Shown: positions 7,286 to 16,144 of the stretch, one piece after another
Layout of the letters: each line of letters opens with the position of its first letter
Numbering within the stretch: the first letter of the stretch is position 1
Source of the DNA: Caryophanales bacterium UBA1709
GTDB lineage: Bacteria > Bacillota_I > Bacilli_A > RFN20 > UBA1709
Length of the DNA stretch: 28,187 nt
NCBI GenBank assembly: GCA_002317215.1
Contig: DCJD01000017.1
Coordinates: 22,568 to 50,754, forward strand
Direction: 5' to 3'
Position numbers and translations under genes: made by a program
The notes under the pieces: model-generated
Seen by the model: the letters and a program-made list of their open reading frames with translations, nothing else
Told to the model about the DNA's origin: nothing
Database searches by the model: none

Positions 7286-8227
7286 CTATCTCCCCTTTAC
7301 AAGAAACATTTCAAAAGCCATATATTTATCAATTTCAGATAAACGCATCTTTTCATCTAAATCGGCCAATTCGTTTAATATATCCATGATTTCGTTTTCA
7401 TTATGATATCCAATCTTTTTTAAGGCATAATATACTCTTCCAGGTTTTATATTATCTAACTCTTTTGCGACTTCATCGTTATTATAACCTTGTTCATGAA
7501 GGTGTTTAACTTGATATAAGAATCTAAATTGTGTGGCTAGACCGCTAACTAAAATAATAGGGTCTGTATTTTGTATTTTCAGATCATTATATATTTTAAT
7601 TGCCTCATCAATTTTTCCATCTAATAACGCATCTACCATACCGAACATATTATCTTCTAGAGGTCTATCAACCATTGAAACTACAATTTCTTTGGTTATA
7701 AAACCATTAAACATTTTAAGTTTAGATAATTGTTTTAATACTCTATCAAGATTTCCACTAGTTCTATTAATAAATTCTTCTCTAGCATCATCATCAATCT
7801 CTAGATTATATTGATTAATTAATTGATTAATAACTTGAGGCCATTCTTTAGCAGAAATTTCATTAATCTTGCATAGTTTAGCAACTTTTTTAATTTCTTC
7901 TACAACTTCAAGTTTTTCATTAATCGATCCTTTATAAATTAATATCAAAACAGTAGTATTTGAAGGTGACTTGACATATTCAATAAGCGGTTTGACATCA
8001 TTTGTTTCTTTATTTAAGAAAGAGCAATTTTTAACAATTATACCTTTTTTATCAGTTAAGAAAGGTATTGTTAGACAATCGTCAACAATCTCTTGTATTG
8101 AAGCATTTGGATATTCATAGCTTGTTGCAGCAAATTCATCTACATTAATAGAATTCTCTTTCAATGCGTTTTTGATTTCCTTGTTTATTGCAAACTCAAT
8201 ATCGCTACCATATATTAAATAAATCAT
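7286..8227 (-). CDS. holA: DNA polymerase III delta subunit
   Basis: The delta subunit opens the sliding clamp as part of the clamp loader. The protein of about 313 residues has the family opening MIYLIYGSDIEF. It shows the central helical region with RTSGNLDRVLKQLSKL and the C-terminal oligomerisation domain. A TTG at 8242 would add five residues (MYNLS) but has no clear ribosome binding site, so I prefer the ATG at 8227. That ATG also lacks a ribosome binding site, and TATAAT lies 6 nt before it, so a leaderless transcript is possible besides read-through from comEC. The comEC-holA neighbourhood matches Bacillus. Confidence 0.9.
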   Translation of the reverse strand: MIYLIYGSDIEFAINKEIKNALKENSINVDEFAATSYEYPNASIQEIVDDCLTIPFLTDKKGIIVKNCSFLNKETNDVKPLIEYVKSPSNTTVLILIYKGSINEKLEVVEEIKKVAKLCKINEISAKEWPQVINQLINQYNLEIDDDAREEFINRTSGNLDRVLKQLSKLKMFNGFITKEIVVSMVDRPLEDNMFGMVDALLDGKIDEAIKIYNDLKIQNTDPIILVSGLATQFRFLYQVKHLHEQGYNNDEVAKELDNIKPGRVYYALKKIGYHNENEIMDILNELADLDEKMRLSEIDKYMAFEMFLVKGR

Positions 8228-8259
8228 AGATAAATTATACAATAATTTATAAGTCTTTC

Positions 8260-10281
8260 TTAATACTTTTTTATTATATTATTTTTATCAAAGCAAATAT
8301 TATAATCTTTATCTGTGCGAAAAGTGCTTATATGATATTTTTCTAGAATTGATAATACATTTTTAGTTGGGTGACCATAATTGTTATATCCAACTGAAAT
8401 AACAGCATATTTGGGATTAAGCGTTCTAATAAACTCATCACTAGTGCTTGAATTTGATCCATGATGGCCAATCCTTAAGATGTCGCAAGACAAGTTCGTA
8501 TTATCTTCAATTATTTTCTTTTCAATAATGCTTGTTGCATCTCCCATGATTAAAAACTTTCTATTATTAGAAACAAACTCTAATACAGCACTTTTTTCAT
8601 TATCTTCTGAGGAAGAATTATAAAAATGATTTAAATTGGTTATTTTAAAATTGTTTACCGTTATTGCATATTCATTTGGACCATAATAAATCTTTTTGCA
8701 CGAATAATTTGTTTCTAAACTGTCTAGACTTCCACAATGATCATAGTCGTCATGAGTTATTATTATGGCATCCAAATGTTTAATTCCTTTTGATTTTAAA
8801 AGAGGAATGATATATTTTTCACTCGTATCAATATTATTCAATCCACCGGTATCTATTAAAATACTATATTTTAAATTTTTTCCTATAATTAGAGTTGAAT
8901 CTCCTTGCCCAACATTAATAAATATGACTTCTTCTTTTTGCAAAATATATGGTTCATAATACTTAAATGCCAAGATACCAAGAAGACTAAAAGCACACCC
9001 TAGAACTAGCTTTTTGTTTCTTGTAATCAGCATATAGATTAACGAAATGTAGAATAGATAATATAAAACGCAGTATATCAAAGTGGGCTTGCCAAATATC
9101 AGATTGATATTTAATCCATTAAATGAGTTGATTAGATTATTAAAAGCTAAAACTAATGGCTCATATATGATATCACTAATCTTGATAATCGCAGTTAGCA
9201 TGCCAAATATATAATAAAACCCAATCGGAATTGATATCAGAATAACAAAAATTAATGACATAAAACTATATTCATAATTATTTAAGATTATTATTGGGAA
9301 TATACTCAATTGAATTAATAAACTTTTAATAAAAACTTTATAAAAAATATTTGTTGTAATGCTTAGATTTCCTAAAATGATAATCACAATATTAGTAATA
9401 AAAGTTAATTGATAAGATAAGTTAAATAAATAATGATAATCATATAGTAAAAAGCCAAGCGCAATAATAAGTAATATTGTAAGGTTTGATAAATTTAACT
9501 TCCTTTTCTCGTTTATTGTTTTGAGTAATAAGAAAAGAAACGCTCTTAAAACAGGCAAACTAAAGTTTAATAAATATAAATATGGAATTAAAAGGAAAAT
9601 AGTCAAATAATCGTTTTTTAGTTTAAAAGTTTTATTAAAAAATCTATACAAAATATTTAGATGAAACCCACTAATAACAAATAAGTGCACTACTCCTAAT
9701 TCGCTCAATGATTCATAAAATTCTTTGCAAGAAGACTTATCTCCTAAGACTAATAATCCAATAAATTCATTTGAAGGCGCACTTAAATTAGATAAGAGGT
9801 AATTTCTTATACTTTTTCTTAATATATCGCCATTATAAATAATGCTATAGTCATCTGCTTTTATTTGATAATTAATCCCTTGAGTATATAAATAATCATT
9901 AAATGAACGTACATTTAAACTCTTATTTATTTCTAATGATTTAACACTTCCTTCAATATGAATTTTTGAATATAGATTAAAATCTTCATCACAATACCAT
10001 AACAACTTATAATGATCATATTTAACAATGTAATAGCTATTATGCTTTTCTATAATTGTACATTCACCATTAATTACATCCTCAATAAGTGGAATATCAA
10101 AACCAACAATCATATACATCACTAAGAAAAAGAGTATAAATATCAATACTTTCTTCTTAGTTTTTATTATAAGACCAATAAAAACACATAAAATAAGAAA
10201 ACATAAAGGTAATGCAAAATTATATTTCAAAAAAATTGCACATATAACACCAAGTAAAGCATTAATAACAAATCCTAACAT
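8260..10281 (-). CDS. comEC: ComEC/Rec2 DNA uptake channel
   Basis: ComEC carries single-stranded DNA across the cytoplasmic membrane during transformation. The 673-residue protein begins with membrane helices. An outer OB-like region follows (about residues 65-150), then the competence domain with SELGVVHLFVISGFHLNIL and many further membrane helices to about 440. The C-terminal 220 residues are a metallo-beta-lactamase domain: NVGQGDSTLI, ILIDTGG, the metal motif THDDYDHCG, MGDAT and IGHHGSNSST. The start overlaps the comEA stop (TAATG) and no separate ribosome binding site is visible, so translation is probably coupled. The gene appears intact. comEB, which lies between comEA and comEC in Bacillus, is missing. 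Confidence 0.95.
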   Translation of the reverse strand: MLGFVINALLGVICAIFLKYNFALPLCFLILCVFIGLIIKTKKKVLIFILFFLVMYMIVGFDIPLIEDVINGECTIIEKHNSYYIVKYDHYKLLWYCDEDFNLYSKIHIEGSVKSLEINKSLNVRSFNDYLYTQGINYQIKADDYSIIYNGDILRKSIRNYLLSNLSAPSNEFIGLLVLGDKSSCKEFYESLSELGVVHLFVISGFHLNILYRFFNKTFKLKNDYLTIFLLIPYLYLLNFSLPVLRAFLFLLLKTINEKRKLNLSNLTILLIIALGFLLYDYHYLFNLSYQLTFITNIVIIILGNLSITTNIFYKVFIKSLLIQLSIFPIIILNNYEYSFMSLIFVILISIPIGFYYIFGMLTAIIKISDIIYEPLVLAFNNLINSFNGLNINLIFGKPTLIYCVLYYLFYISLIYMLITRNKKLVLGCAFSLLGILAFKYYEPYILQKEEVIFINVGQGDSTLIIGKNLKYSILIDTGGLNNIDTSEKYIIPLLKSKGIKHLDAIIITHDDYDHCGSLDSLETNYSCKKIYYGPNEYAITVNNFKITNLNHFYNSSSEDNEKSAVLEFVSNNRKFLIMGDATSIIEKKIIEDNTNLSCDILRIGHHGSNSSTSDEFIRTLNPKYAVISVGYNNYGHPTKNVLSILEKYHISTFRTDKDYNICFDKNNIIKKY

Positions 10282-10841
10282 TATAATTTTATATAATCAC
10301 GTATTTTCTTATATAAAGCATCACCTATTCCATCAACGCTTTTAATATTCTCTAATATTTCAAAGTTTCCATTACTATCACGATATTCAACTATCCTATT
10401 CGCAAGCGTTGAGCCAATACCTGGTAATAAATCGAGTGTTAATGCATCAGCACTATTAATTGAGATCTTATTATTGTTATTTGTTTTAGGAATATAAATC
10501 TCCATACTCTTTTCTAAAACATAATCACCATTATATGCATAATCATCCGCCTCATCACTAAGACCACCAGCTTTTTCGATAACTTCATATAAAAAAGTAT
10601 ATTGATCTACACTATATTTCCCCTCATTATTAATTGCTCCACTTAATGTTATTTCAATTGTACTACCACTTTCATTCTCATCATCACTACTTGTACTACT
10701 AGAATTAGTACTCACTTCAGTTAGAGCTTGTTGATATTCTAAAGCTATTCTATTTAAGTTTTCTTGTCTCTTACTTTCTATAAAAGTAAGCCCTACTAAA
10801 AATACCACAGTTAATATTGCAGTCACTAATATTGTTTTCAT
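10281..10841 (-). CDS. comEA: ComEA competence DNA receptor
   Basis: ComEA is a membrane-anchored receptor for incoming double-stranded DNA. Residues 3-21 form one membrane helix. A Ser-rich flexible linker follows (about 45-60), then a SLBB-like domain (about 61-120). The C-terminal DNA-binding domain (126-186) has two helix-hairpin-helix motifs, SINSADALTLDLLPGIG and IKSVDGIGDALYKKI. AGAGGGGG is the ribosome binding site. This is the first gene of the comEA-comEC-holA-fmt-lepA operon, and its promoter should lie between 10842 and 10912. Confidence 0.94.
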   Translation of the reverse strand: MKTILVTAILTVVFLVGLTFIESKRQENLNRIALEYQQALTEVSTNSSSTSSDDENESGSTIEITLSGAINNEGKYSVDQYTFLYEVIEKAGGLSDEADDYAYNGDYVLEKSMEIYIPKTNNNNKISINSADALTLDLLPGIGSTLANRIVEYRDSNGNFEILENIKSVDGIGDALYKKIRDYIKL

Positions 10842-10912
10842 TTTATTTTCCCCCTCTCACCTTCTATATACTCAAAAAAACTTAAAATTCCTAAATAAAA
10901 TGAAAATAATAT

Positions 10913-10939
10913 AAAAACCGTACGATTTGTACGGTTTTT
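10913..10939 (-). terminator. Terminator of the flavoprotein-dehydrogenase-kinase operon
   Basis: AAAAACCGTAC (10913-10923) and GTACGGTTTTT (10929-10939) form an 11-bp stem around GATTT. The minus-strand T tract suits the kinase gene, which ends 7 nt upstream at 10946. It separates that operon from comEA. Confidence 0.85.
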
Positions 10940-10945
10940 CGGACA

Positions 10946-11434
10946 TTATAATGAATTTAAGAACGCATTCGATTCATCTCGAGAATGGAAAATTAAAATG
11001 TTTTTAAAAGAATATTTATCTAACAAATTCCTAATTATTTGATTAGAAGAATTATAAGTTTCTTTAACCCAAGAAACTAGTTCTTCACCATCTTCATAAC
11101 TTTCTATCCAAGGCAAGTCATCTCTTTTACTACCAATTCTTTCTCTTATCCCTTTAATAGAAAGATCAAGAGGAAAATCTAAAAACATAATAGTATCTGA
11201 TGCTTTAATTCTATCTTCTAAATTAAATAAATAATTTCCATCCATAATCCAAGATTTTTCATTGATTAATATATCAATCTTTTTCTTAAATTCTTCCTTA
11301 GAACAACAAGTCTTGTCCTTAGACCAATAAAAGTTATCCAAATGGATAACTTTTATATTTGTTTTATTAGATAAAATTCTTGAGAAATAAGACTTTCCTG
11401 ATCCAGGTTGTCCTATTACAAGAATTCTATTCAT
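10946..11434 (-). CDS. P-loop nucleotide kinase, topology-modulation (FlaR-like) family
   Basis: The 162-residue protein has a Walker A motif GQPGSGKS (8-15) and the HLDNFYW and WIMDGNY segments seen in adenylate-kinase-like proteins often labelled DNA topology modulation protein. A central FLDFPLDLSI strand precedes an Arg-rich lid. Binding and phosphorylation of a small substrate is likely. The real substrate is unknown, and the topology name should not be taken literally. It starts 3 nt after the dehydrogenase stop without a clear ribosome binding site, so it is the coupled last gene of the three-gene operon. Confidence 0.85.
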   Translation of the reverse strand: MNRILVIGQPGSGKSYFSRILSNKTNIKVIHLDNFYWSKDKTCCSKEEFKKKIDILINEKSWIMDGNYLFNLEDRIKASDTIMFLDFPLDLSIKGIRERIGSKRDDLPWIESYEDGEELVSWVKETYNSSNQIIRNLLDKYSFKNILIFHSRDESNAFLNSL

Positions 11435-11437
11435 AAA

Positions 11438-12664
11438 TTACTTAATTTGTAATTTCTTATAGAATGCTTTTAGTTCTTCAACTGATAAAATTCTTGGAAC
11501 TGGGTATAAAGGCATTGTTTCGTGATAAGCGTGTTTTGCTAAGAAATCAATATCTTCATCTTTAATTAATTGACCAAATGAATTGGTAATACCCATGTTA
11601 GCATTCATCTTATCGATAGCTTCAATGAATCCTTCTGCTAAGCAATGGTCACATCCACCTTCAATACCAACAGCTTTTGCTAATTTAGCAAGTTTATGTT
11701 CAGCGTTCTTACCATATTCTCTTAACATCATTGGTAAAATAACTGCGTTTGCTAAACCGTGTGCAACATTATATTTTCCACCAAGAGAGTGAGCGACACT
11801 ATGAACAGTACCAACGTATGCTCTAGTGAAAGCAACGCCAGCTTTATATGAAGCTTCTAACATTGCTTCTCTATATTCTAGATTAGTTGGTTCAGCAACT
11901 GATTTTTCTAGATATTTAAAGATTGCAACAACAGCTTCATATCCGTATTTTTTAGTTTGTCTTGTATTACTATGTCCAATATATGCTTCAACTGCATGAG
12001 TTAATGCATCCATACCAGTTGTTGATGATACACCTTTTGGTAATCCAACTAATAATTTTGGATCTAGAATTGCCATCTTTGGAATTAATAATGGGTCATT
12101 GATAGCATATTTATCATCAAATTCTTTATCAACGATAACTGCAGCAACAGTAGTTTCACTACCAGTACCAGCTGTAGTTGGAACAGCAATCATAAATGGA
12201 ATCTTCTTATGAACTGCTAATAATCCTCTAATAAATAATCCTTTTAAATCTCTGATTTGTTTATCTGGATGTGCAACACGTACGCCAACGCCTTTACATG
12301 CATCCATACTACTTCCGCCACCAACAGCAACTAAGCAGTCACAACCGCCTTTAGCATAAACTTCATATCCTTCATTACAATTTGTAATTGTAGGGTTAGC
12401 AACAACATCATGGTAAACTTCATATGGGAATTTTGCTTTATCAAAAGCTTCTAATAATGGTTTTACTAAACCAATTTGCCATAACATGCCATCTGTTACA
12501 ACTAATGCTTTCTTATAACCTTTTTCTTTTAAGATATCAGGAATCTTCTTAATAGAATCAGCTCCCTTGATAACTTTAGGTTGTCTGAATGGTAATAAGA
12601 AACATGCAACCCACATTACTGCTTGGAAAATTCTTGCCCAAATGTTAACTAATAGTTTTTTCAT
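11438..12664 (-). CDS. Iron-containing (group III) alcohol dehydrogenase
   Basis: The enzyme probably interconverts an alcohol and an aldehyde with NAD(P)H. The 408-residue protein has the nucleotide-binding VGGGSSMD segment (114-121) and GTGSETT. The iron ligands Asp219, His223, His288 and His302 have the same spacing as in FucO of E. coli. The first 26 residues are unusually hydrophobic, with the segment ARIFQAVMWVACFLLPF, which may pack on the membrane or on a partner. It overlaps the flavoprotein stop by four bases (ATGA), with AAGGAG upstream, so the two are co-translated. The substrate cannot be read from the sequence. Confidence 0.93.
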   Translation of the reverse strand: MKKLLVNIWARIFQAVMWVACFLLPFRQPKVIKGADSIKKIPDILKEKGYKKALVVTDGMLWQIGLVKPLLEAFDKAKFPYEVYHDVVANPTITNCNEGYEVYAKGGCDCLVAVGGGSSMDACKGVGVRVAHPDKQIRDLKGLFIRGLLAVHKKIPFMIAVPTTAGTGSETTVAAVIVDKEFDDKYAINDPLLIPKMAILDPKLLVGLPKGVSSTTGMDALTHAVEAYIGHSNTRQTKKYGYEAVVAIFKYLEKSVAEPTNLEYREAMLEASYKAGVAFTRAYVGTVHSVAHSLGGKYNVAHGLANAVILPMMLREYGKNAEHKLAKLAKAVGIEGGCDHCLAEGFIEAIDKMNANMGITNSFGQLIKDEDIDFLAKHAYHETMPLYPVPRILSVEELKAFYKKLQIK

Positions 12665-13662
12665 ATATTCTCTCCTTTTTTAGTTAAATAATGCTTTGCA
12701 GCATTTTCGCCGGCTTTAATTGCGTTTGCAATACTACTTGCTCCACTAACACAATCTCCACCAGCATAGACATTTTTTATATTTGTTTCGTTATGCTCAT
12801 CAATAACAAAACATCCTTTCTTATCAACATTTAATAAAACATTGTTAAGATTGAAACAAGTTTCAAATCCAATACTTAATATTACGCTATCGGCTTTAAG
12901 ATAAATATGAGGTAAAGATGATTCAATAGGTTTTCTTCTTCCGCTTTCATCTTTCTCTCCTAATACATTAATAGAACATTCAATTGATTCTATCTTATCT
13001 TTTCCAATAAAGCGTATTGGATTTGTTAATGGCATAAACTTAATGCCCTCTTCTTTTGCCTTACTAATTTCATGAGCGTTAGCAGGCATTTCATTAAGAC
13101 TTCTTCGATAAATAATAGTGACATTTTTAGTATTTGGTAATCTAGTAGCATTTCTTGCGGCATCTATTGCCGAATTGCCACCGCCTACAATAACAACATC
13201 TTCGCCATATTCATTAATATGTTTTTTATATATATTGGTATCGCTAAGAAAATCTTTCAAGTTATATATACCTTTTAAATCTTCGTTAATAGCATTTAAC
13301 TTTCTTTGTTTGTAAACTCCAACACCAATAAATATTGCATCATATTTATCGATTAAATCTTTTAAGCTAATATCTATTCCAATATTACAATTATTTATAA
13401 ACTTACAACCAAGATTTTTTAAATAATCTATCCTTTGACTAAGAATATTAGGATTTATACGATATGAGGGAATTCCCCATTTTAATACTCCACCTATGTA
13501 TTCTTCTTTTTCATAAATAGTAACATCATATTTATGCTCTAATAGTAATTTAGCAAAGGCCATACTACTAGGTCCGCTTCCTATACATGCTACTTTATGT
13601 TTATTGTTCAAAATATCTTTATTCATATGTTTATATTTTAAATAATTAAAATATTGTTTCAA
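12661..13662 (-). CDS. GltD-like FAD/NAD(P)-dependent oxidoreductase lacking the Fe-S domain
   Basis: The 333-residue protein resembles the flavin part of the glutamate synthase small subunit and related reductases. It has the FAD-binding CIGSGPSSMAFA near residue 26 and GGVLKWGIPSYR near 57. A second dinucleotide site, VGGGNSAIDAARNATRLP, lies near 158, and the C-terminal NVYAGGDCVSGASS contacts FAD. The N-terminal cysteine-rich Fe-S domain of GltD is absent, so the protein is about 150 residues shorter than GltD. The start is TTG at 13662, with GGAGGT unusually close (2 nt). The next in-frame ATG, 36 nt later, is an alternative. It ends in TGA and overlaps the dehydrogenase, which suggests a joint redox role. 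Confidence 0.85.
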   Translation of the reverse strand: MKQYFNYLKYKHMNKDILNNKHKVACIGSGPSSMAFAKLLLEHKYDVTIYEKEEYIGGVLKWGIPSYRINPNILSQRIDYLKNLGCKFINNCNIGIDISLKDLIDKYDAIFIGVGVYKQRKLNAINEDLKGIYNLKDFLSDTNIYKKHINEYGEDVVIVGGGNSAIDAARNATRLPNTKNVTIIYRRSLNEMPANAHEISKAKEEGIKFMPLTNPIRFIGKDKIESIECSINVLGEKDESGRRKPIESSLPHIYLKADSVILSIGFETCFNLNNVLLNVDKKGCFVIDEHNETNIKNVYAGGDCVSGASSIANAIKAGENAAKHYLTKKGENI

Positions 13663-13697
13663 TTACCTCCTATTAATATTTCCTTGTTTCTATCTTA

Positions 13698-13703
13698 ATT
13701 ATA
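13698..13703 (-). promoter_or_regulatory. Candidate -10 element for the flavoprotein operon
   Basis: TATAAT on the minus strand lies about 36 nt before the TTG start and upstream of the GGAGGT ribosome binding site. No clear -35 is seen. Confidence 0.4.
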
Positions 13704-13730
13704 CTATCTATCATTATCTTAAACACTCAT

Positions 13731-13760
13731 TATAAAGAAAAAGAGATAATATTATCTCTT
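13731..13760 (-). terminator. Terminator of the amidohydrolase-ppa operon
   Basis: A perfect 20-bp palindrome, AAGAGATAATATTATCTCTT at 13741-13760, is followed on the minus strand by TTTCTTT. It ends the transcript of ppa, whose stop codon is about 50 nt upstream. Confidence 0.7.
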
Positions 13761-13811
13761 ATAAAAGTATTTTATATATATAAAATAATTTTAAATAATA
13801 TTTATCTCTTT

Positions 13812-14339
13812 TTATAAAGTATTTTGATAAGCTTCAAGACATTTTCCAATTACTTCTTTAGCTTCACTAATTCCTTTAATATCCTTAATTAAAGGTGTTT
13901 TTCCTTCTAATGATTTATAAACTGTAAAGAAATGTTCAATCTCATCTAACAGATGTTTTGGTAGTTGATCAATACTTTCATACATATTATAGAATGGATC
14001 AGAGAATGGAACACAGATAATCTTATAATCTTTACTTCCACCATCAATCATTCTAACCATTCCTAAAGGTTTACATTGAACAGTAGCTCCGCTGATTATT
14101 TGTTCGCTGCACAATACTAAACAATCTAAAGGATCTCCATCATCGGCTAAAGTACGTGGGATAAAACCATAATTTTGAGGATAGTGAGTAGAAGTATATA
14201 ATATACGATCTAAATTTAAACATCCAGTTTCATGATCAATCTCATATTTATTTTTTGACCCTTTAGATATTTCTATAAAAGCAACAAAGCTATCTGGTGT
14301 GATAGTTTTGTTAATAAATTTTTCATCAAAATAAGACAT
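13812..14339 (-). CDS. ppa: Inorganic pyrophosphatase, family I
   Basis: It hydrolyses pyrophosphate and so drives biosynthetic reactions forward in the cytoplasm. The 175-residue length is typical. The metal-binding motif DDGDPLD gives Asp67, Asp69 and Asp72. MIDGGSKDYK gives Asp99 and Asp104, at a constant offset of two from E. coli. HYPQNYGFIP lies just before. AAAGGAG precedes the ATG, which overlaps the amidohydrolase stop by one base. Many Bacilli use a family II enzyme instead, so family I here is a lineage clue. Confidence 0.97.
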   Translation of the reverse strand: MSYFDEKFINKTITPDSFVAFIEISKGSKNKYEIDHETGCLNLDRILYTSTHYPQNYGFIPRTLADDGDPLDCLVLCSEQIISGATVQCKPLGMVRMIDGGSKDYKIICVPFSDPFYNMYESIDQLPKHLLDEIEHFFTVYKSLEGKTPLIKDIKGISEAKEVIGKCLEAYQNTL

Positions 14340-15640
14340 TATTTAAACTCCTTTGCTTTTTCCATAAAGCCATCCAACATTTCATCATATCCTTCAATAT
14401 GTTTAATAGTAGGGTTTTGAATATGAGTAAATTTATTTGATACAAATCTAATGTGACCTAAAGTTTTTAAGTCTAATAATGGATTTGAATCAACAACAAT
14501 AATATCGCTAATCTTACCAACTTCAATACTTCCAGTAACATCATCTACACCTGCTATTTTAGCATTTAGTAATGTTGCTGTATGTAAAGCGAATTGGGGA
14601 CTTACTTTACAATAATTTACATAGTAAATTAATTCTCTATAGAAATCATAATGAGTAATAAATGGGCTTCCTGAATCAGTACCAAGACCAACATCAATTC
14701 CAATCTTATTAGCCTCGATTGCCATTTCAATCATTTCTTTTAATAAAGCAGTAGCATTTACTTTTCCAACTTCTCCATATCCTGTGCTATCTTGATCTAA
14801 CATAGCAAGAGGAGTTGCTGGAGATAAAGTAGTAACTAATGCTCCTTTTTTAGCTTTTAATTTCTCTAAGACTTCTTTCTCGCAATGACTTCCATGTTCA
14901 ATAGTATCTACACCATTTAAGATTGCAACATCAACACCTTCGTTAGATTCAACATGAGCTGCAACTTTTAAACCAAGTTCATGAGCTTTATCGCAAGCAG
15001 CTTTAACCATACTTGGCTTCATTCTTAAAACACCAGGTTTTCCAATTTCTTCACAATCAAGAATACCACCAGTAATCATAAGTTTAATTAAATCAACGTT
15101 TTCTTCTTTAAGTTGACAAACAAATCTAACCGCTTCTTCATCGCTGCATACTGGATGAGCAACAGTTCCATCCATATGTCCTCCAACTACTCCGATAGCT
15201 TCATTGCTAACAAGTAATCTAGGGCCGATAACTTTTCCTTTATTAATTTTATCTCTAATAACACTATCAAAGTTTCCAACACCACCAACAGCTCTAACAG
15301 TAGTTACTCCACTTAAGAATGCTTCTTTGCAACTTTTCTCACAAATCTTTCCACCAAGCCACTTGCCTAAAGCATTAGATTTTAAGATCTTAACCAACTT
15401 TTTAGCATTAGCAACCTTCTTATTAGGATTTACTTTACCACTACTTGGTAAATGGGAATGCAAATTAATTAAACCCGGTAAAATATATTGATCAGTACAA
15501 TCAATAACAATACTAGTTTTAGGTTTAAAATCTCCAATTTTTGTAATCTTGCCATATATAACTTCAACATTGGCTTTATATGGTTTCATAGTCTTAGTAC
15601 CATCTAAGACATATCCATTAATTAATGTATAAGTGTTCAT
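14339..15640 (-). CDS. Metal-dependent amidohydrolase, imidazolonepropionase-like
   Basis: The 433-residue protein belongs to the amidohydrolase superfamily and should hydrolyse a C-N bond in a cyclic or peptide-like substrate. The metal ligands are all visible: H61-x-H63, Lys186 in LIKLM (the probable carboxylated lysine), His229 in AAHVES, His249 in IEHGSH, and Asp322 in GTDSGSP. An N-terminal beta-sandwich (1-55) is completed by the C-terminal residues. This layout fits the Xaa-Pro dipeptidase or imidazolonepropionase-related group. GAGGTGATATT precedes the start. It is co-transcribed with ppa (TAATG overlap). The exact substrate is unknown. Confidence 0.9.
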   Translation of the reverse strand: MNTYTLINGYVLDGTKTMKPYKANVEVIYGKITKIGDFKPKTSIVIDCTDQYILPGLINLHSHLPSSGKVNPNKKVANAKKLVKILKSNALGKWLGGKICEKSCKEAFLSGVTTVRAVGGVGNFDSVIRDKINKGKVIGPRLLVSNEAIGVVGGHMDGTVAHPVCSDEEAVRFVCQLKEENVDLIKLMITGGILDCEEIGKPGVLRMKPSMVKAACDKAHELGLKVAAHVESNEGVDVAILNGVDTIEHGSHCEKEVLEKLKAKKGALVTTLSPATPLAMLDQDSTGYGEVGKVNATALLKEMIEMAIEANKIGIDVGLGTDSGSPFITHYDFYRELIYYVNYCKVSPQFALHTATLLNAKIAGVDDVTGSIEVGKISDIIVVDSNPLLDLKTLGHIRFVSNKFTHIQNPTIKHIEGYDEMLDGFMEKAKEFK

Positions 15641-15658
15641 AATATCACCTCAAATATT

Positions 15659-15664
15659 ATTATA
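15659..15664 (-). promoter_or_regulatory. Candidate -10 element for amidohydrolase-ppa
   Basis: TATAAT on the minus strand lies 18 nt before the amidohydrolase start and just after the terminator of the preceding GNAT gene. There is no clear -35, because the expected position falls inside that terminator hairpin. Confidence 0.35.
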
Positions 15665-15665
15665 C

Positions 15666-15692
15666 AAAATAAAAAGCATACTTAGTATGCTT
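15666..15692 (-). terminator. Terminator of the first GNAT gene
   Basis: AAGCATAC (15674-15681) pairs with GTATGCTT (15685-15692) around TTA. A minus-strand T tract follows. The stem starts inside the stop codon of the acetyltransferase. Confidence 0.8.
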
Positions 15693-16119
15693 ATTTATTA
15701 ATATATTTAATCATTTTATAATGATTTATATTAGCTTCTTTAAAACGTTCGCTATCAATAATAAAACCAAGTTTAGAATAAAACATAATCGCACTTTCTT
15801 GAGAGTTTAATATAAACATATCAATTTGATCTTTATATAAATCTTCTAAGATATTAAACAATTCTTTACCAAATCCATTATTTCGGTATTTCTTATTAAC
15901 TATAACTCTACCAATATGCATATCTTTATCATTAATTTGAAATCTTAAATATCCTATTAATCTAGTATTGAGATAATAATATAAATGCGAATAATCTTTT
16001 TCTTTACTATCATACTCATCTTTTAGTGATATACCTTGTTCCAATACAAAAACTCTAAATCTTAAAAGTCTCCCTTTAATAGTTAGTTTATTCAATATTT
16101 TATAACTTAGTTTATTCAT
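15691..16119 (-). CDS. GNAT-family N-acetyltransferase, ElaA-like
   Basis: The 142-residue protein has the GNAT fold. An ElaA-type N-terminus is shown by RFRVFVLEQG. The acetyl-CoA loop lies in RVIVNKKYRNNGFGKEL (about 90-106), and AIMFYSKLGF is the usual C-terminal strand. The acceptor substrate is unknown. It lies alone between two terminators. No ribosome binding site precedes the ATG, but TATTAT lies exactly six bases before it, so the mRNA may be leaderless. Confidence 0.85.
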   Translation of the reverse strand: MNKLSYKILNKLTIKGRLLRFRVFVLEQGISLKDEYDSKEKDYSHLYYYLNTRLIGYLRFQINDKDMHIGRVIVNKKYRNNGFGKELFNILEDLYKDQIDMFILNSQESAIMFYSKLGFIIDSERFKEANINHYKMIKYINK

Positions 16120-16144
16120 ATATAAATAATACCACTTTTAAGTA

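Noticed and set aside
13768..13787. Palindrome TATTTTATATATATAAAATA between ppa and the flavoprotein operon
   Set aside because: It consists only of A and T, and such palindromes are expected by chance at this composition. No regulator site matches.
15204..15491. Open frames opposite well-supported genes (for example opposite the amidohydrolase, recA, lepA and gpmI)
   Set aside because: They lie entirely antisense to conserved proteins, lack family features and appear as composition shadows.
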